The notes: generated by a model from the sequence alone, not told the origin. A stretch of 32,120 nucleotides of DNA from Salaquimonas sp. (GCA_028289365.1 JANQQM010000138.1:1-32120), one strand, 5' to 3'; shown: positions 8,518 to 17,320, counted from the stretch's first letter. A program made the numbers and translations.

Positions 8518-10989
8518 ATGGCGCCTGGACCCAGAAACCATCTGCCGGTCGATGACGCCCTGCCAGGGCTGCTTGACGCCCTGCAGACTGGAAACAGGGC
8601 ATTGCTGATCGCGCCACCCGGAGCCGGCAAGACTACACGGGTTCCATTCGCACTTCTGGACGGTGACTGGATGCAGGGTCGCATTCTGGTACTCGAGCCC
8701 CGAAGAATTGCTGCCCGTGCTGCGGCGGGCTTCATGGCCCGTGAAATCGGTCAGAAGACAGGCGAACTTGTCGGATACCGGGTCAGGCTGGAAAACCGAA
8801 CCTCGGCCCAGACCAGGATCGAGTTCCTGACCGAAGGTGTCTTCAACCGGATGATTGTCGACAATCCCGAACTGCCGGGTGTCGGCGCGGTGATCTTCGA
8901 TGAATTCCACGAGCGCAGCCTGGATGCTGATCTCGGTCTTGCGCTGGCTCTCGATGTTCAAGATTCAATACGGCCTGATCTGCGGATCCTGGTCATGTCG
9001 GCAACGCTGCAAGCCGAGCCGCTGTCACGGCTTTTGGGAGATGCGCCGACCATCAAGAGCATGGGACGCAGTTTCCCGGTGGAAATCGAATACCAGCCTC
9101 GTCAGCCAAACCAGCAGATCGCGGACGCAATGGCGGAAAACATCCGCTCGGCGCTCCAGACCAGGTCCGGATCAATCTTGGCATTTCTCCCCGGCCAGCG
9201 CGAAATCCGTCAGACAGCAAGATTGCTGGAGGGCCGTCTACCGGAAAATGCCAGCCTGCACCAGTTATACGGTGCCCTTGATGGCCGGATTCAGGACGAT
9301 GCAATCCGTCCACCGGCGTCCGGTCAACGCAAAATAGTACTGGCGACCGCCATTGCTGAGACTTCGCTGACGATCGACGGCGTCGACATTGTCATCGACA
9401 GCGGTTTGCGCCGCGCACCCAGATATGAACCGGCAACCGGCCTTACCCGCCTTGAAACGGTCCGCGCCTCCAAGTCCTCGATTGAGCAGCGGGCCGGCAG
9501 GGCTGGGCGAACCGCGCCGGGCACCGCCATACGACTGTGGAACGAACCGCAAAATGCGTCGCTGCCGGATCATGACACGCCGGAAATTCTTGAAGCGGAT
9601 CTGTCAGGACTTGTGCTTGACCTGGGTGAATGGGGCATCAGCGATCCACAACAGCTGAGCTGGCTTGATCCGCCGCCAAGACCGGCATGGCGGGAAGCAG
9701 CCGCACAATTGCGTTTGCTGGGAGCGATCGATGAGGCCGGTCGGCTGACCAAAACCGGCAGGAAATTGCAGGGACTGCCACTCCCGCCACGATTGGCAAA
9801 TATGGTACTGAAATCGGTTGAGCTCGGCGCGAGCGATACCGCGGCCAGGCTGGCAATGCTGGTCACGGAGCGCGGGCTTGGTGGCAATGCAATCGATCTT
9901 GCCTCGCGGCTGGAACAATTGGGCAGAGATAAGTCCTCGCGCGCCAAGTCTGCGATCAAATCCGCAAGGCAGATTACTGGTTCTGTCAGTCGCTCGTCAC
10001 AGCGATCCACTGACGAGCCAAGCCCCGGCGCGCTATTGTCGCTCGCTTTTCCCGACAGAATTGCTAAATCGAGGGGCGCTGCGGGCAGGTTCCAGTTGGC
10101 AAATGGCCGCGGTGCCAATCTTGACGAAACCGACCCGCTTGCAACGGCCAAATGGCTGGTCGTGGCGGATTTGCAGGGTTCGGCTGCTGCCTCGCGGATG
10201 CTTTCTGCCGCTCAGATCAGCGAAGAGGAGGTATTGTCGCTTCACTCAGATGATATCGAGACACGCCGCGAGGTGGAATTTGACGAAAAGACAAATCGGT
10301 TCCGCGCTTTGATAAGGAAGAAACTAGGCGCGCTTACACTTTCGCAGACACTCGATGAAATTTCGGCAGACGACAACATCGCAGAAGCGATCTGCGCCAG
10401 GATCCGCAGGAAGGGGCTGGACAGCCTGGACTGGCGCGGTGCTGCACAAAGCCTTCGAACGAGATTGAACTTTCTGCACTTCCATTTGCCGGACGAATGG
10501 CCGGATCTGTCCGATGAAGCGCTGGCCGATGCATTGGAAGATTGGCTTCTGCCGTTCCTGCCCGGCGCGCGCGGCATGGATGCGGTTGACGCCAACGCGC
10601 TTTATAACGGCCTGCAATTGCTGTTGACGCAGTCCGGCCGAACCATCGAAGAAGCAAATCAGCTTGCCCCGGTTGAATTTCATACGCCGGCCGGCTCCCG
10701 GATCAAGATCCGCTATGAAGAGGAAAAGGCAGTATTGCCGGTTCGGGTCCAGGAACTATTTGGCCTCGGGCAACATCCAGCAGTGCTGGGCGGCAAATTG
10801 CCTCTGACGATCGAACTTTTGTCGCCGGGCCAGCGCCCGATACAGGTCACGACCGATCTCCCGGGATTCTGGTCAGGTTCCTGGGCAGAGGTAAGGCGCG
10901 AAATGCGCGGCCGCTATCCGAAACATCCATGGCCCGAAGACCCGGCAACCGCCCAGGCCACAAGACGTGCAAAGCCGAGGACGAAATAA
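8518..10989 (+). CDS. hrpB: ATP-dependent RNA helicase HrpB
   Basis: DEAH-box type helicase of the HrpB family, 823 residues from ATG 8518. Walker A (GAGKTT) is near residues 36-41, motif II is DEFH at 128-131 and motif III SATL at 161-164. Motif VI QRAGRAGR is at 324-331. Helicase-associated and HrpB-specific C-terminal domains follow; the segment AEVRREMRGRYPKHPWPEDP near the end is typical of HrpB. A TTG at 8512 is also in frame, but the ATG is preferred and gives only a two-base gap from the ATPase gene. HrpB homologues are widespread in proteobacteria and often dispensable; a role in RNA metabolism is presumed. Location upstream of regB is a common alphaproteobacterial arrangement as far as I recall. 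Confidence 0.93.
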   Translation: MAPGPRNHLPVDDALPGLLDALQTGNRALLIAPPGAGKTTRVPFALLDGDWMQGRILVLEPRRIAARAAAGFMAREIGQKTGELVGYRVRLENRTSAQTRIEFLTEGVFNRMIVDNPELPGVGAVIFDEFHERSLDADLGLALALDVQDSIRPDLRILVMSATLQAEPLSRLLGDAPTIKSMGRSFPVEIEYQPRQPNQQIADAMAENIRSALQTRSGSILAFLPGQREIRQTARLLEGRLPENASLHQLYGALDGRIQDDAIRPPASGQRKIVLATAIAETSLTIDGVDIVIDSGLRRAPRYEPATGLTRLETVRASKSSIEQRAGRAGRTAPGTAIRLWNEPQNASLPDHDTPEILEADLSGLVLDLGEWGISDPQQLSWLDPPPRPAWREAAAQLRLLGAIDEAGRLTKTGRKLQGLPLPPRLANMVLKSVELGASDTAARLAMLVTERGLGGNAIDLASRLEQLGRDKSSRAKSAIKSARQITGSVSRSSQRSTDEPSPGALLSLAFPDRIAKSRGAAGRFQLANGRGANLDETDPLATAKWLVVADLQGSAAASRMLSAAQISEEEVLSLHSDDIETRREVEFDEKTNRFRALIRKKLGALTLSQTLDEISADDNIAEAICARIRRKGLDSLDWRGAAQSLRTRLNFLHFHLPDEWPDLSDEALADALEDWLLPFLPGARGMDAVDANALYNGLQLLLTQSGRTIEEANQLAPVEFHTPAGSRIKIRYEEEKAVLPVRVQELFGLGQHPAVLGGKLPLTIELLSPGQRPIQVTTDLPGFWSGSWAEVRREMRGRYPKHPWPEDPATAQATRRAKPRTK

Positions 10990-11072
10990 GCCATGGCTGA
11001 TCAGCTGTTTGTCGAAGTTGTGAAACAAATGCTAGGGGTGGAACAAACCCGCTGCATATAGGCTTTGGATAG

Positions 11073-12425
11073 ATGATCGAGAAAAAAGTTTCCAAACCGG
11101 GAAATCGCGCAGATCTCAGGCTGGATACGCTTATCAGGATCCGCTGGTTGGCAATTATTGGCCAGACGGCTGCCGTATTCCTGGTCTGGTTTGGCCTGGG
11201 ATTCGAGTTTTATCTGGAACTCTGCCTGGTCCTGATCGCGCTTTCGGCCTGGCTCAACCTCTTCCTGCGGCTGCGTTATCGCGCCAGTTTCCGTCTTACC
11301 GGCCATGCCGCGCTGGCGCTTCTGAGCTACGATATTTTGCAGCTTTCCCTGCTGCTATATCTTACCGGCGGTTTGCAAAATCCGTTCTCGATATTGTTGA
11401 TCGTTCCCGTCGTCGTATCTGCGACGACACAGGGTTTCTGGCAATTTATCCCGCTTGGTGCATTGACCATGGTCGCCGCCACCCTGCTGGTATTCTTCCA
11501 CCTGCCGCTCCCCTGGTATCCGGGCGAAGAATTTCAGCTGCCGCTGGTCTATATAGCTGGCAATTGGGTGGCGCTGGTTTCGACGCTGATCTTCACCGCG
11601 GTCTATGCCTATCGCGTGGCTGATGAAGCCCGAAACCTGTCCGATGCCCTGGCAGCCACGGAACTGGTGCTGCAGCGCGAACAACACCTGTCCCTGCTGG
11701 ATGGTCTGGCTGCCGCCGCCGCTCATGAACTGGGAACGCCGCTGGCAACCATTGCACTGGTCTCCAAGGAAATGCAGCGCGAGCTGGCAGACGATTCACC
11801 GTTGCGCGAGGATGCCATGCTGCTGCGCGCCCAGGCGGAACGATGCCGGGAAATCCTGCAAAAACTGACCTCGCTATCCGGCGAGGGCGAGGAGCATATC
11901 GGGCGCATGCGGCTTTCTTCGCTGATGGAGGAGGTTGCCAGCCCGCACCGTGATTTTGGCATCGCGATTGATCTCGTGCCCGGCAGTGTCCCCGGCGAAC
12001 CGGTATTGAACCGCAATCCGGCAATCCTGTATGGCCTCGGCAATCTGATTGAAAACGCCGTCGATTTTGCCGAAAGCCGGGTCAAGTTCAGCGCCCGCTG
12101 GAATGATGATTCCGTCACGATCCAGATCAGCGATGATGGCAAGGGATTTTCCCGGGATCTGCTCGAGCGCGTCGGAGATCCATTCGTGACGACAAGGAAA
12201 TCGGAAAAAAGGGAAAGTGGTGGCGGATTGGGTCTCGGTCTGTTCATCGCCAAGACCCTGCTTCAGCGCAATGGCGCAACGATTGAGTTTTCTAATGCAG
12301 CAAATCCCGGCGAACATGGTGCGGTCGTTTCCGTCACCTGGCCGCGGCAATACTTTGAAAAATCCGATGAACCGGCAGTTATCGAGCATCCCCAAAATGT
12401 GCCTGTTGCGCTTGCAACCGATTGA
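11073..12425 (+). CDS. regB: Redox-sensing histidine kinase RegB/ActS/PrrB
   Basis: Membrane sensor kinase of the RegB family, 450 residues, partner of the response regulator encoded next. About six transmembrane segments fill residues 25-190. The loop GGLQNPF at 99-105 matches the conserved quinone-interacting motif of RegB. The H-box is HELGTPLAT with phospho-accepting H218. C258 in ERCREIL matches the redox-active cysteine known from RegB (C265 in Rhodobacter). The ATP-binding domain has NLIENAVDF, DDGKGF and GGGLGLGL. In relatives the kinase controls respiration, carbon and nitrogen fixation genes according to redox state; in rhizobia the pair is called ActS/ActR. All key residues are intact. 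Confidence 0.95.
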   Translation: MIEKKVSKPGNRADLRLDTLIRIRWLAIIGQTAAVFLVWFGLGFEFYLELCLVLIALSAWLNLFLRLRYRASFRLTGHAALALLSYDILQLSLLLYLTGGLQNPFSILLIVPVVVSATTQGFWQFIPLGALTMVAATLLVFFHLPLPWYPGEEFQLPLVYIAGNWVALVSTLIFTAVYAYRVADEARNLSDALAATELVLQREQHLSLLDGLAAAAAHELGTPLATIALVSKEMQRELADDSPLREDAMLLRAQAERCREILQKLTSLSGEGEEHIGRMRLSSLMEEVASPHRDFGIAIDLVPGSVPGEPVLNRNPAILYGLGNLIENAVDFAESRVKFSARWNDDSVTIQISDDGKGFSRDLLERVGDPFVTTRKSEKRESGGGLGLGLFIAKTLLQRNGATIEFSNAANPGEHGAVVSVTWPRQYFEKSDEPAVIEHPQNVPVALATD

Positions 12426-12446
12426 TCAAGTGGGCTTTGCCTGCCC

Positions 12447-12475
12447 TTGACCGTTGATGCACTTTGACAAATATA
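12447..12475 (+). promoter_or_regulatory. Candidate promoter for regA
   Basis: TTGACC at 12447-12452 and AATATA at 12470-12475 are spaced by 17 bases in the 104-base gap between the kinase and regulator genes. A second -35-like TTGACA at 12464-12469 overlaps. A small GGGC-N7-GCCC hairpin at 12432-12446 precedes it and could attenuate read-through. This suggests regA can be expressed separately from regB. Confidence 0.3.
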
Positions 12476-12529
12476 CCTCATTGATACACAAGGACACGCA
12501 AATTGGCCTATATCGAAGGAATAACACCT

Positions 12530-13084
12530 ATGCCTGACATGGTTGCAGGCGAAATCGGACCAGACGCCAGCCTGCTGATTGTCGATGACGACAAGCCGTT
12601 CCTGCATCGGCTTGCGCGCGCCATGGAGAGCAGGGGATTTGAAGTCAGCACCGCCGAAAGCGTCTCGCAGGGCTTGAGCGCGGTCCGGAAATCCGCGCCG
12701 GCCTATGCCGTCGTCGACATGCGTCTGAACGACGGAAATGGCCTCGACGTGATCGAAGCGATCCGTGCGAAAAAATCCGACTGCAAGGCAATCATCCTGA
12801 CCGGTTACGGCAATATTGCTACCGCGGTAACCGCGGTAAAAATGGGCGCAATCGACTATCTTGCAAAGCCTGCCGATGCCGATGAGGTCTTCGCCGCGCT
12901 GATCCGCAAGCCGGACGACAAGGCCGAACCGCCAGAAAACCCCATGTCGGCAGACCGGGTGCGTTGGGAACATATTCAGCGCGTGTTTGAACTCTGCGAT
13001 CGCAATGTTTCCGAGACAGCACGGCGGTTGAACATGCACCGACGCACGTTGCAACGCATCCTCGCCAAGCGTGCGCCGAGATAA
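12530..13084 (+). CDS. regA: Redox response regulator RegA/ActR/PrrA
   Basis: DNA-binding response regulator of 184 residues. The receiver domain has the acidic pocket LLIVDDDKPF, phospho-acceptor D63 in VVDMRL, threonine in ILTGYGN and the conserved lysine in YLAKPADAD. A proline-containing linker leads to a Fis-type helix-turn-helix at about 140-184 with ELCDRNVSETARRLNMHRRT, nearly invariant in this family. I chose ATG 12530 and not the in-frame TTG at 12503 because GAAGGA at 12515-12520 is correctly spaced and because this numbering puts the acceptor at D63, as in known RegA. It acts with the upstream RegB kinase in redox control. Confidence 0.96.
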   Translation: MPDMVAGEIGPDASLLIVDDDKPFLHRLARAMESRGFEVSTAESVSQGLSAVRKSAPAYAVVDMRLNDGNGLDVIEAIRAKKSDCKAIILTGYGNIATAVTAVKMGAIDYLAKPADADEVFAALIRKPDDKAEPPENPMSADRVRWEHIQRVFELCDRNVSETARRLNMHRRTLQRILAKRAPR

Positions 13085-13121
13085 TCGGCCTCGGCACTGA
13101 ATAGCTGAATTTATTCGTAAG

Positions 13122-13643
13122 CTATTGACCTGAAATATCCTTCAGCCCGGAAGGCAGCGTGTCTCCATTGTCCGAACAATGGGTTAGAACGCGCTCGAGC
13201 CGGTCCGCGGCGGCTCTTGCAAACCGAAGGGTAAGTGCCTTGCGAGTCGCACCTGCCATTGAAAAATCCTGCGAAGGCCGCACGATCTCGGCACCGTAAT
13301 TGTCGGCAACGATAAGCCCCTGTTCTTCTGGAAAGATTTCCATTGGAACCTCTGCATGGGTGGCAAAGAAATAGCTGTCGCAATGGACCAGATATTCAGG
13401 CCATTTATGGTCAACCTTGAAATCCTCGATCGATGACTTGATCTCGATGATCACGAACTTTCCCTTGCGGTCCATGCCGATCAGATCGGCGCGCCTGCCG
13501 GAAGCCAGCGCCAGTTCGGCGATCATGGACACACCAAGTTCCTGAAAATGCCGGACCACACCGCGCCTGATCGACAATGCGCGCTCCGATTGGCGGCCGT
13601 CGGATAACGGATTTGATTGGCTGAAATCGAGTATCGGCATCAT
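13122..13643 (-). CDS. mmcB: MmcB family DNA repair protein (PD-(D/E)XK fold)
   Basis: Member of the MmcB-like family, 173 residues, named after a Caulobacter gene induced by DNA damage. A restriction-endonuclease-like core is visible: RRADLIGMDRKGKFVIIEIKSS supplies D53 and the E67-x-K69 pair of the PD-(D/E)XK active site. This suggests a nuclease, but activity is inferred from the fold only. The tail is charged. It lies convergent with regA, with 37 bases between the stop codons, and 67 bases downstream of glcB on the same strand. Proximity to regBA recurs in alphaproteobacteria as I recall it, but no functional link is evident. Confidence 0.85.
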   Translation of the reverse strand: MMPILDFSQSNPLSDGRQSERALSIRRGVVRHFQELGVSMIAELALASGRRADLIGMDRKGKFVIIEIKSSIEDFKVDHKWPEYLVHCDSYFFATHAEVPMEIFPEEQGLIVADNYGAEIVRPSQDFSMAGATRKALTLRFARAAADRLERVLTHCSDNGDTLPSGLKDISGQ

Positions 13644-13687
13644 CCGAAATTGCCATACCCGGCCGCAGACCGCAAATAACGGAATTA

Positions 13688-13697
13688 GGCTTAAGCC
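13688..13697. repeat. 10-bp perfect palindrome between glcB and mmcB
   Basis: GGCTTAAGCC lies 14 bases beyond the glcB end. It has no loop and no flanking T-run, so it is not a convincing terminator. It may be chance or a binding site. Confidence 0.25.
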
Positions 13698-13710
13698 CGC
13701 TGGTTGCGCC

Positions 13711-15867
13711 TTAGCCTTCCGCCTTCAACTCAAGCCGCCTGCGGTGCAGAATTGGCTCGGTATAGCCAGATGGTTGCTCGCGCCCCTTTAGCACAAGGTC
13801 CATGGCCGCCTGAAACGCGATGGATTTCTCATAATCATCCGCCATCGGCAGATAGGCAGGGTCGCCTTCATTTTGCCGGTCGACCACCTTGGCCATGCGT
13901 TCCATGGTCTCAACGATCTGCGCCTCGCTGACAACACCATGATACATCCAGTTGGCCATGTGCTGGGATGATATCCGCAGCGTTGCACGGTCTTCCATCA
14001 GGCCGACATCGCTGATGTCCGGCACCTTGGAGCAGCCGACCCCCTGGTCAATCCAGCGCACGACATAGCCTAGGATTCCTTGCGCATTATTGTCGAGTTC
14101 AAGCTGAATGTCCGATTCCGTCCAGTTTGGCCTGCTGATCACCGGCACGGTGAGAATGTCGTCGAGTTCCGCGCGCGGGCGCTTCTTCAATTCTTCCTGT
14201 ACGGCTTTCACATCGACCTGGTGGTAATGCGTTGCATGCAGGGTGGCAGCGGTCGGTGAGGGAACCCACGCCGTATTGGCACCGGCTTTCGGGTGGCCGA
14301 TTTTCTGTTCCAGCATCGCGGCCATCAAATCTGGCATAGCCCACATGCCCTTGCCGATCTGCGCATGGCCAGAAAGCCCGCATTCCAGCCCGATATCGAC
14401 ATTCCAGTCTTCATAGGCCTGGATCCAGGGAGCGGCTTTCATGTCGCCCTTGCGGATCATAGCTCCGGCTTCCATCGAGGTGTGGATTTCGTCGCCGGTA
14501 CGGTCCAGGAAACCGGTATTGATGAACGCGACACGTTCCTTGGCCGCACGGATGCATTCTTTCAGATTGACCGTGGTCCGCCTTTCCTCGTCCATGATGC
14601 CCATCTTGATGGTGTTTCTCGCCATGCCCAGGGCATCTTCCACCCGCGAGAATAGCTCGACCGCAAATGCGACTTCCTCTGGCCCGTGCATCTTAGGCTT
14701 CACAACATACATCGAACCTGCGGGCGAGTTGGCTCGTCGTCCGTTCGGGCCAATGTCGTGCAACGCGATGAGCGCGGTAAACATCGCATCCATGATGCCC
14801 TCGGGGATTTCATTGCCGTCCGCATCCAGAATCGCCGGATTGGTCATCAGATGTCCGACATTGCGCACCAGCATCAGCGAGCGGCACTTGACCGGGAAGG
14901 TTGAGCCGTCGGGTGCTGTAAAGTCGAAATCACCATACATCTTCCGGGTGATCTTCTCGCCGCCTTTCTCGAACGTCTCTTCCAGATCCCCGACCATCAG
15001 GCCCAGCCAGTTGCGATAGACCAGGATCTTGTCTTCGGCATCGACCGCGGCAACCGAATCCTCGCAATCCATGATCGTGGTAAGTGCCGCCTCGAGATTG
15101 ACCGTGGCAATTCCGGCGGGGTCATTCTTGCCGATTACATGTTCACGATTGACGAGTATCTCGATGCCAAGCCCGTTTTGGCGAAGCAGGACATGCTCCC
15201 AGCCACCGTCACTTTGGGCATGACCGGCATATTGATCTTCATTTCGAAGCCGGGTCTCACCGTCTGCAGTCTTGAGCACGAGCGAAGGCCCAGCCACGAT
15301 TTCGGTCACATCAGCCCAGGAACCGGACGCCAAGGGTGCGCTTTCATCGAGAAACTTCTTCGACCATGCAACAACCCGCGCCCCCCGTTCCTCGTCATAG
15401 CCACCCTTTTTCGGCAGATCACCCAGTGCATCGGTGCCGTAAAGCGCGTCATACAGCGACCCCCAACGTGCATTGGCTGCATTCAGCGCAAAGCGGGCAT
15501 TGGAAATCGGCACAACGAGCTGCGGGCCCGCTACTTCAGCGATTTCAGGATCCACATTTGCAGTGGTGACTGAGAAGTCCTCTCCTTCCGGCACAAGATA
15601 TCCGATCTCTGACAGGAACTGGCGGTACTCATCCATTGAATAGCCGCTTCCCTGCTTTTCCTTGTACCAGTCGTCGATTTTTGACTGCAGATCGTCGCGC
15701 TTCTCCAGCAATGCGCGGTTCTTCGGAGCAAGGTCACCAACGATTTTGGCAAATGCAGGCCAAAAATCTGAAGCGTCTATTCCCGTACCTGGAATGGCGG
15801 TATCGGTAATAAATTCATAAAGGTCTGAATTGACTTTCAGACCTTCGACGTCAGTCATCTTGCTCAT
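13711..15867 (-). CDS. glcB: Malate synthase G
   Basis: Condenses glyoxylate with acetyl-CoA to malate in the glyoxylate bypass or glycolate use; cytoplasmic and Mg-dependent. At 718 residues it has the length of the monomeric G isoform, well above the 530 or so of isoform [12 protein letters not shown] contains the catalytic arginine, and [11 protein letters not shown] and [14 protein letters not shown] supply the metal-binding acidic residues. GVGCSKVPD has the cysteine known to be oxidised in the E. coli enzyme. The catalytic base is D626 in LMEDRAT. No glycolate oxidase genes (glcDEF) or isocitrate lyase gene are beside it. An AGGACAG about 6 bases before the ATG acts as ribosome binding site. 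Codon use and completeness look normal. Confidence 0.97.
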   Translation of the reverse strand: MSKMTDVEGLKVNSDLYEFITDTAIPGTGIDASDFWPAFAKIVGDLAPKNRALLEKRDDLQSKIDDWYKEKQGSGYSMDEYRQFLSEIGYLVPEGEDFSVTTANVDPEIAEVAGPQLVVPISNARFALNAANARWGSLYDALYGTDALGDLPKKGGYDEERGARVVAWSKKFLDESAPLASGSWADVTEIVAGPSLVLKTADGETRLRNEDQYAGHAQSDGGWEHVLLRQNGLGIEILVNREHVIGKNDPAGIATVNLEAALTTIMDCEDSVAAVDAEDKILVYRNWLGLMVGDLEETFEKGGEKITRKMYGDFDFTAPDGSTFPVKCRSLMLVRNVGHLMTNPAILDADGNEIPEGIMDAMFTALIALHDIGPNGRRANSPAGSMYVVKPKMHGPEEVAFAVELFSRVEDALGMARNTIKMGIMDEERRTTVNLKECIRAAKERVAFINTGFLDRTGDEIHTSMEAGAMIRKGDMKAAPWIQAYEDWNVDIGLECGLSGHAQIGKGMWAMPDLMAAMLEQKIGHPKAGANTAWVPSPTAATLHATHYHQVDVKAVQEELKKRPRAELDDILTVPVISRPNWTESDIQLELDNNAQGILGYVVRWIDQGVGCSKVPDISDVGLMEDRATLRISSQHMANWMYHGVVSEAQIVETMERMAKVVDRQNEGDPAYLPMADDYEKSIAFQAAMDLVLKGREQPSGYTEPILHRRRLELKAEG

Positions 15868-15909
15868 ATAGTCTGTCCTGCAAAGCTGGGTTAGGGATGG
15901 GGCTCTCAG

Positions 15910-15937
15910 TACCTAGCGAATATGACCGTTGAGTCAA
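15910..15937 (-). promoter_or_regulatory. Weak candidate glcB promoter
   Basis: On the minus strand TTGACT (15937-15932) and TAGGTA (15915-15910) are 16 bases apart, about 43 bases before the glcB start. The -35 is good and the -10 poor. The 159-base gap up to the YeeE-type gene otherwise shows nothing recognisable. Confidence 0.25.
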
Positions 15938-16026
15938 GAATTGTGGCCTGAAAGCCCATCAGAAGGGTTGATGGTTGCCTCCACCCAAATAGATAACGCC
16001 CACGACAGTTCGGAACGCTTCTCAAA

Positions 16027-16458
16027 TCAGGTTGTCGCCGGCCGAAAAATGAAATTCTGCAGCGTCCGCGCAAAGATAATGCCGATCACCAGCGCGGCGA
16101 AAAACACGATCGCCTCGGTTCTTCCCGTGCCCAGGGCAGGAACCGCACCGCCCGGGCAAAATCCTGCTATGCCCCAGCCAACTCCAAACAGGGCAGAACC
16201 GCCAATCAGCCTGCGATCGATTGTCTTTGCCTCCGGCAGGCGGAATTTGGTGTCAAACAGTGGTCTTTTGCGGAGAAATACGAGCTTGTAACCTGCCATT
16301 GCCGTAAACATGGCGGCAAACATCACGAATAGCAGGCTCGGGTCCCAGCTGCCTGCAATATCAAAGAAATTGAGCACTTTAGCCGGGTTGATCATGCCGG
16401 AAATCGTGATGCCCAATCCGAAAATTATACCAATAGCAAAAACTACTATAATGCGCAT
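16027..16458 (-). CDS. YeeE/YedE-like membrane protein, DUF6691 half (PmpB-like)
   Basis: Inner-membrane protein of 143 residues with about four hydrophobic segments. GFCPGGA at 99-105 contains the conserved cysteine (C101) of YeeE/YedE sulfur transporters, where cysteines are thought to relay thiosulfate or sulfur across the membrane. It corresponds to one half of a full-length YeeE. The upstream gene encodes the other half, and only 15 bases separate them, so they probably form a heteromer like the PmpA/PmpB pair described in Serratia. The ATG at 16458 is preceded by GATGGAA. Transport of a sulfur compound is inferred from family and motif; the exact substrate is unknown. Confidence 0.78.
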   Translation of the reverse strand: MRIIVVFAIGIIFGLGITISGMINPAKVLNFFDIAGSWDPSLLFVMFAAMFTAMAGYKLVFLRKRPLFDTKFRLPEAKTIDRRLIGGSALFGVGWGIAGFCPGGAVPALGTGRTEAIVFFAALVIGIIFARTLQNFIFRPATT

Positions 16459-16473
16459 GATGTGATTCCATCA

Positions 16474-16899
16474 TCAGAAACTTAGGACGTGCCGGACCAA
16501 GAATACCGTCACGAATGTTGAAATCATGAATACCCCGGTTGCAACAATTGAGCGTTTGGACAGTCGTGCAATGCCGCAAACACCATGTCCGGAAGTGCAG
16601 CCCGAGCCGAATGTCACGCCGACCCCGACCAATAACCCGCCGGCGACCAATGCGCCGTGGCTGACGGGAACGGTCAAGTCAACCGTCTGCCCGCTGATGG
16701 CCACATACAGGATCGGAGCAATGACAGCACCGGCAAGAAAACTGGCGCGCCATTTCCAGTCTTCGGGAAGTGGCGGGATAATCCCTGCAACTATACCGGT
16801 CATTCCGGCAACCCTGCCGATGGAAAACATCAGTAGAACAACAGAAATTCCGATCAGAATGCCGCCTAAAGTAGCAGAAAATGGAGAAAATTCTGTCAT
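16474..16899 (-). CDS. YeeE/YedE-like sulfur transport membrane protein (PmpA-like)
   Basis: First gene of the divergent pair, 141 residues from ATG 16899. AGGA about nine bases upstream supports this start; the frame stays open to an upstream ATG at 16938, but those 13 residues look unlike the family. About four membrane segments are visible. GSGCTSGHGVCG near 99-109 carries two conserved cysteines (C101, C108) typical of the YeeE/YedE repeat. It pairs with the downstream DUF6691 protein, and the divergent ArsR-family gene is probably its regulator. No sulfurtransferase, SQR, persulfide dioxygenase or DUF442 gene accompanies it, which makes this a minimal version of the bigR/pigS-type loci. 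Confidence 0.8.
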   Translation of the reverse strand: MTEFSPFSATLGGILIGISVVLLMFSIGRVAGMTGIVAGIIPPLPEDWKWRASFLAGAVIAPILYVAISGQTVDLTVPVSHGALVAGGLLVGVGVTFGSGCTSGHGVCGIARLSKRSIVATGVFMISTFVTVFLVRHVLSF

Positions 16900-16967
16900 A
16901 TTGAAAATTCCTGCATTATACATATAATTCACGTGCAAGTTGAGTTCTTTACTGCTATTATTACAAT

Positions 16968-16980
16968 ATTCAACTTGAAT
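16968..16980. promoter_or_regulatory. Palindrome ATTCAA-C-TTGAAT in the divergent intergenic region
   Basis: Six-base perfect arms around a central C, midway between the YeeE-type operon and the arsR-family gene. Its half TCAACTTG (16970-16977) also pairs with an inverted copy CAAGTTGA at 16936-16943. On the minus strand TTGAAT (16973-16968) is also a possible -35. It is a plausible operator for the ArsR-family protein on the transporter side. Confidence 0.45.
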
Positions 16981-16988
16981 GAGTCGTT

Positions 16989-17018
16989 TTTATTTTAATT
17001 AGTGATTTCTAATATAAC
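16989..17018 (+). promoter_or_regulatory. arsR promoter with NolR-like operator inside the spacer
   Basis: TATAAC at 17013-17018 is a five-of-six match to a -10; a poor -35 (TTTATT, 16989-16994) lies 18 bases upstream. The palindrome ATTAG-TGATTT-CTAAT fills 16998-17013, between the two elements. It also fits the NolR consensus as I remember it, (A/T)TTAG-N9-A(T/A). Transcription would begin close to base 17024, the A of the start codon. Confidence 0.45.
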
Positions 17019-17023
17019 AAGCC

Positions 17024-17320
17024 ATGGATACTATTGTCTTAGAAAATAACGTGTCGGAAGCATCTAAATTGCTGTCCGCAATGTCCAATTCCCATCGCCT
17101 GATGGTGCTTTGTAAACTTCTCGATGGGGAAATGAGCGTGACAACGCTCGCCGATTCCGTCGGGCTGAGCCAATCAGCGCTTTCCCAGCATCTTGCCAAG
17201 TTGAGGGAACGTAATCTGGTTGCAACCCGACGGGAAGCTCAGACGATCTATTACAGCCTGGCCAGCAAGGATGTCAGCGCCGTATTATTGACCCTGTACA
17301 AGCTATATCGTGGCGATTGA
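17024..17320 (+). CDS. ArsR-family transcriptional regulator, NolR-like
   Basis: Winged-helix repressor of 98 residues. The recognition helix region GLSQSALSQHLAKLR and wing RREAQTIYYS closely resemble rhizobial NolR. One cysteine, C30 in VLCKLL, is at the place of the first thiol of the sulfide sensors BigR/SqrR (about C41/42), but the second thiol of those sensors, near the C-terminus, is absent: the end reads LYKLYRGD. Metal-binding motifs of ArsR/SmtB are absent too. It is divergent from the YeeE-type genes, so it probably represses them and itself. No ribosome binding site precedes the ATG, which may mean a leaderless transcript. The inducer is unknown. Confidence 0.85.
   Translation: MDTIVLENNVSEASKLLSAMSNSHRLMVLCKLLDGEMSVTTLADSVGLSQSALSQHLAKLRERNLVATRREAQTIYYSLASKDVSAVLLTLYKLYRGD

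Noticed and set aside
12820-12840. Tandem duplication of ACCGCGGTA in regA
   Set aside because: It encodes TAVTAV, which is a conserved stretch of RegA proteins, so the DNA repeat is a coding coincidence.
12263-13054. 263-residue minus-strand ORF opposite the regB end and regA
   Set aside because: Covers the intact RegA helix-turn-helix and receiver on the other strand; no independent evidence of coding.
15929-16291. 120-residue plus-strand ORF opposite the DUF6691 gene
   Set aside because: Mostly antisense to a membrane protein with a conserved cysteine motif; no ribosome binding site or domain.
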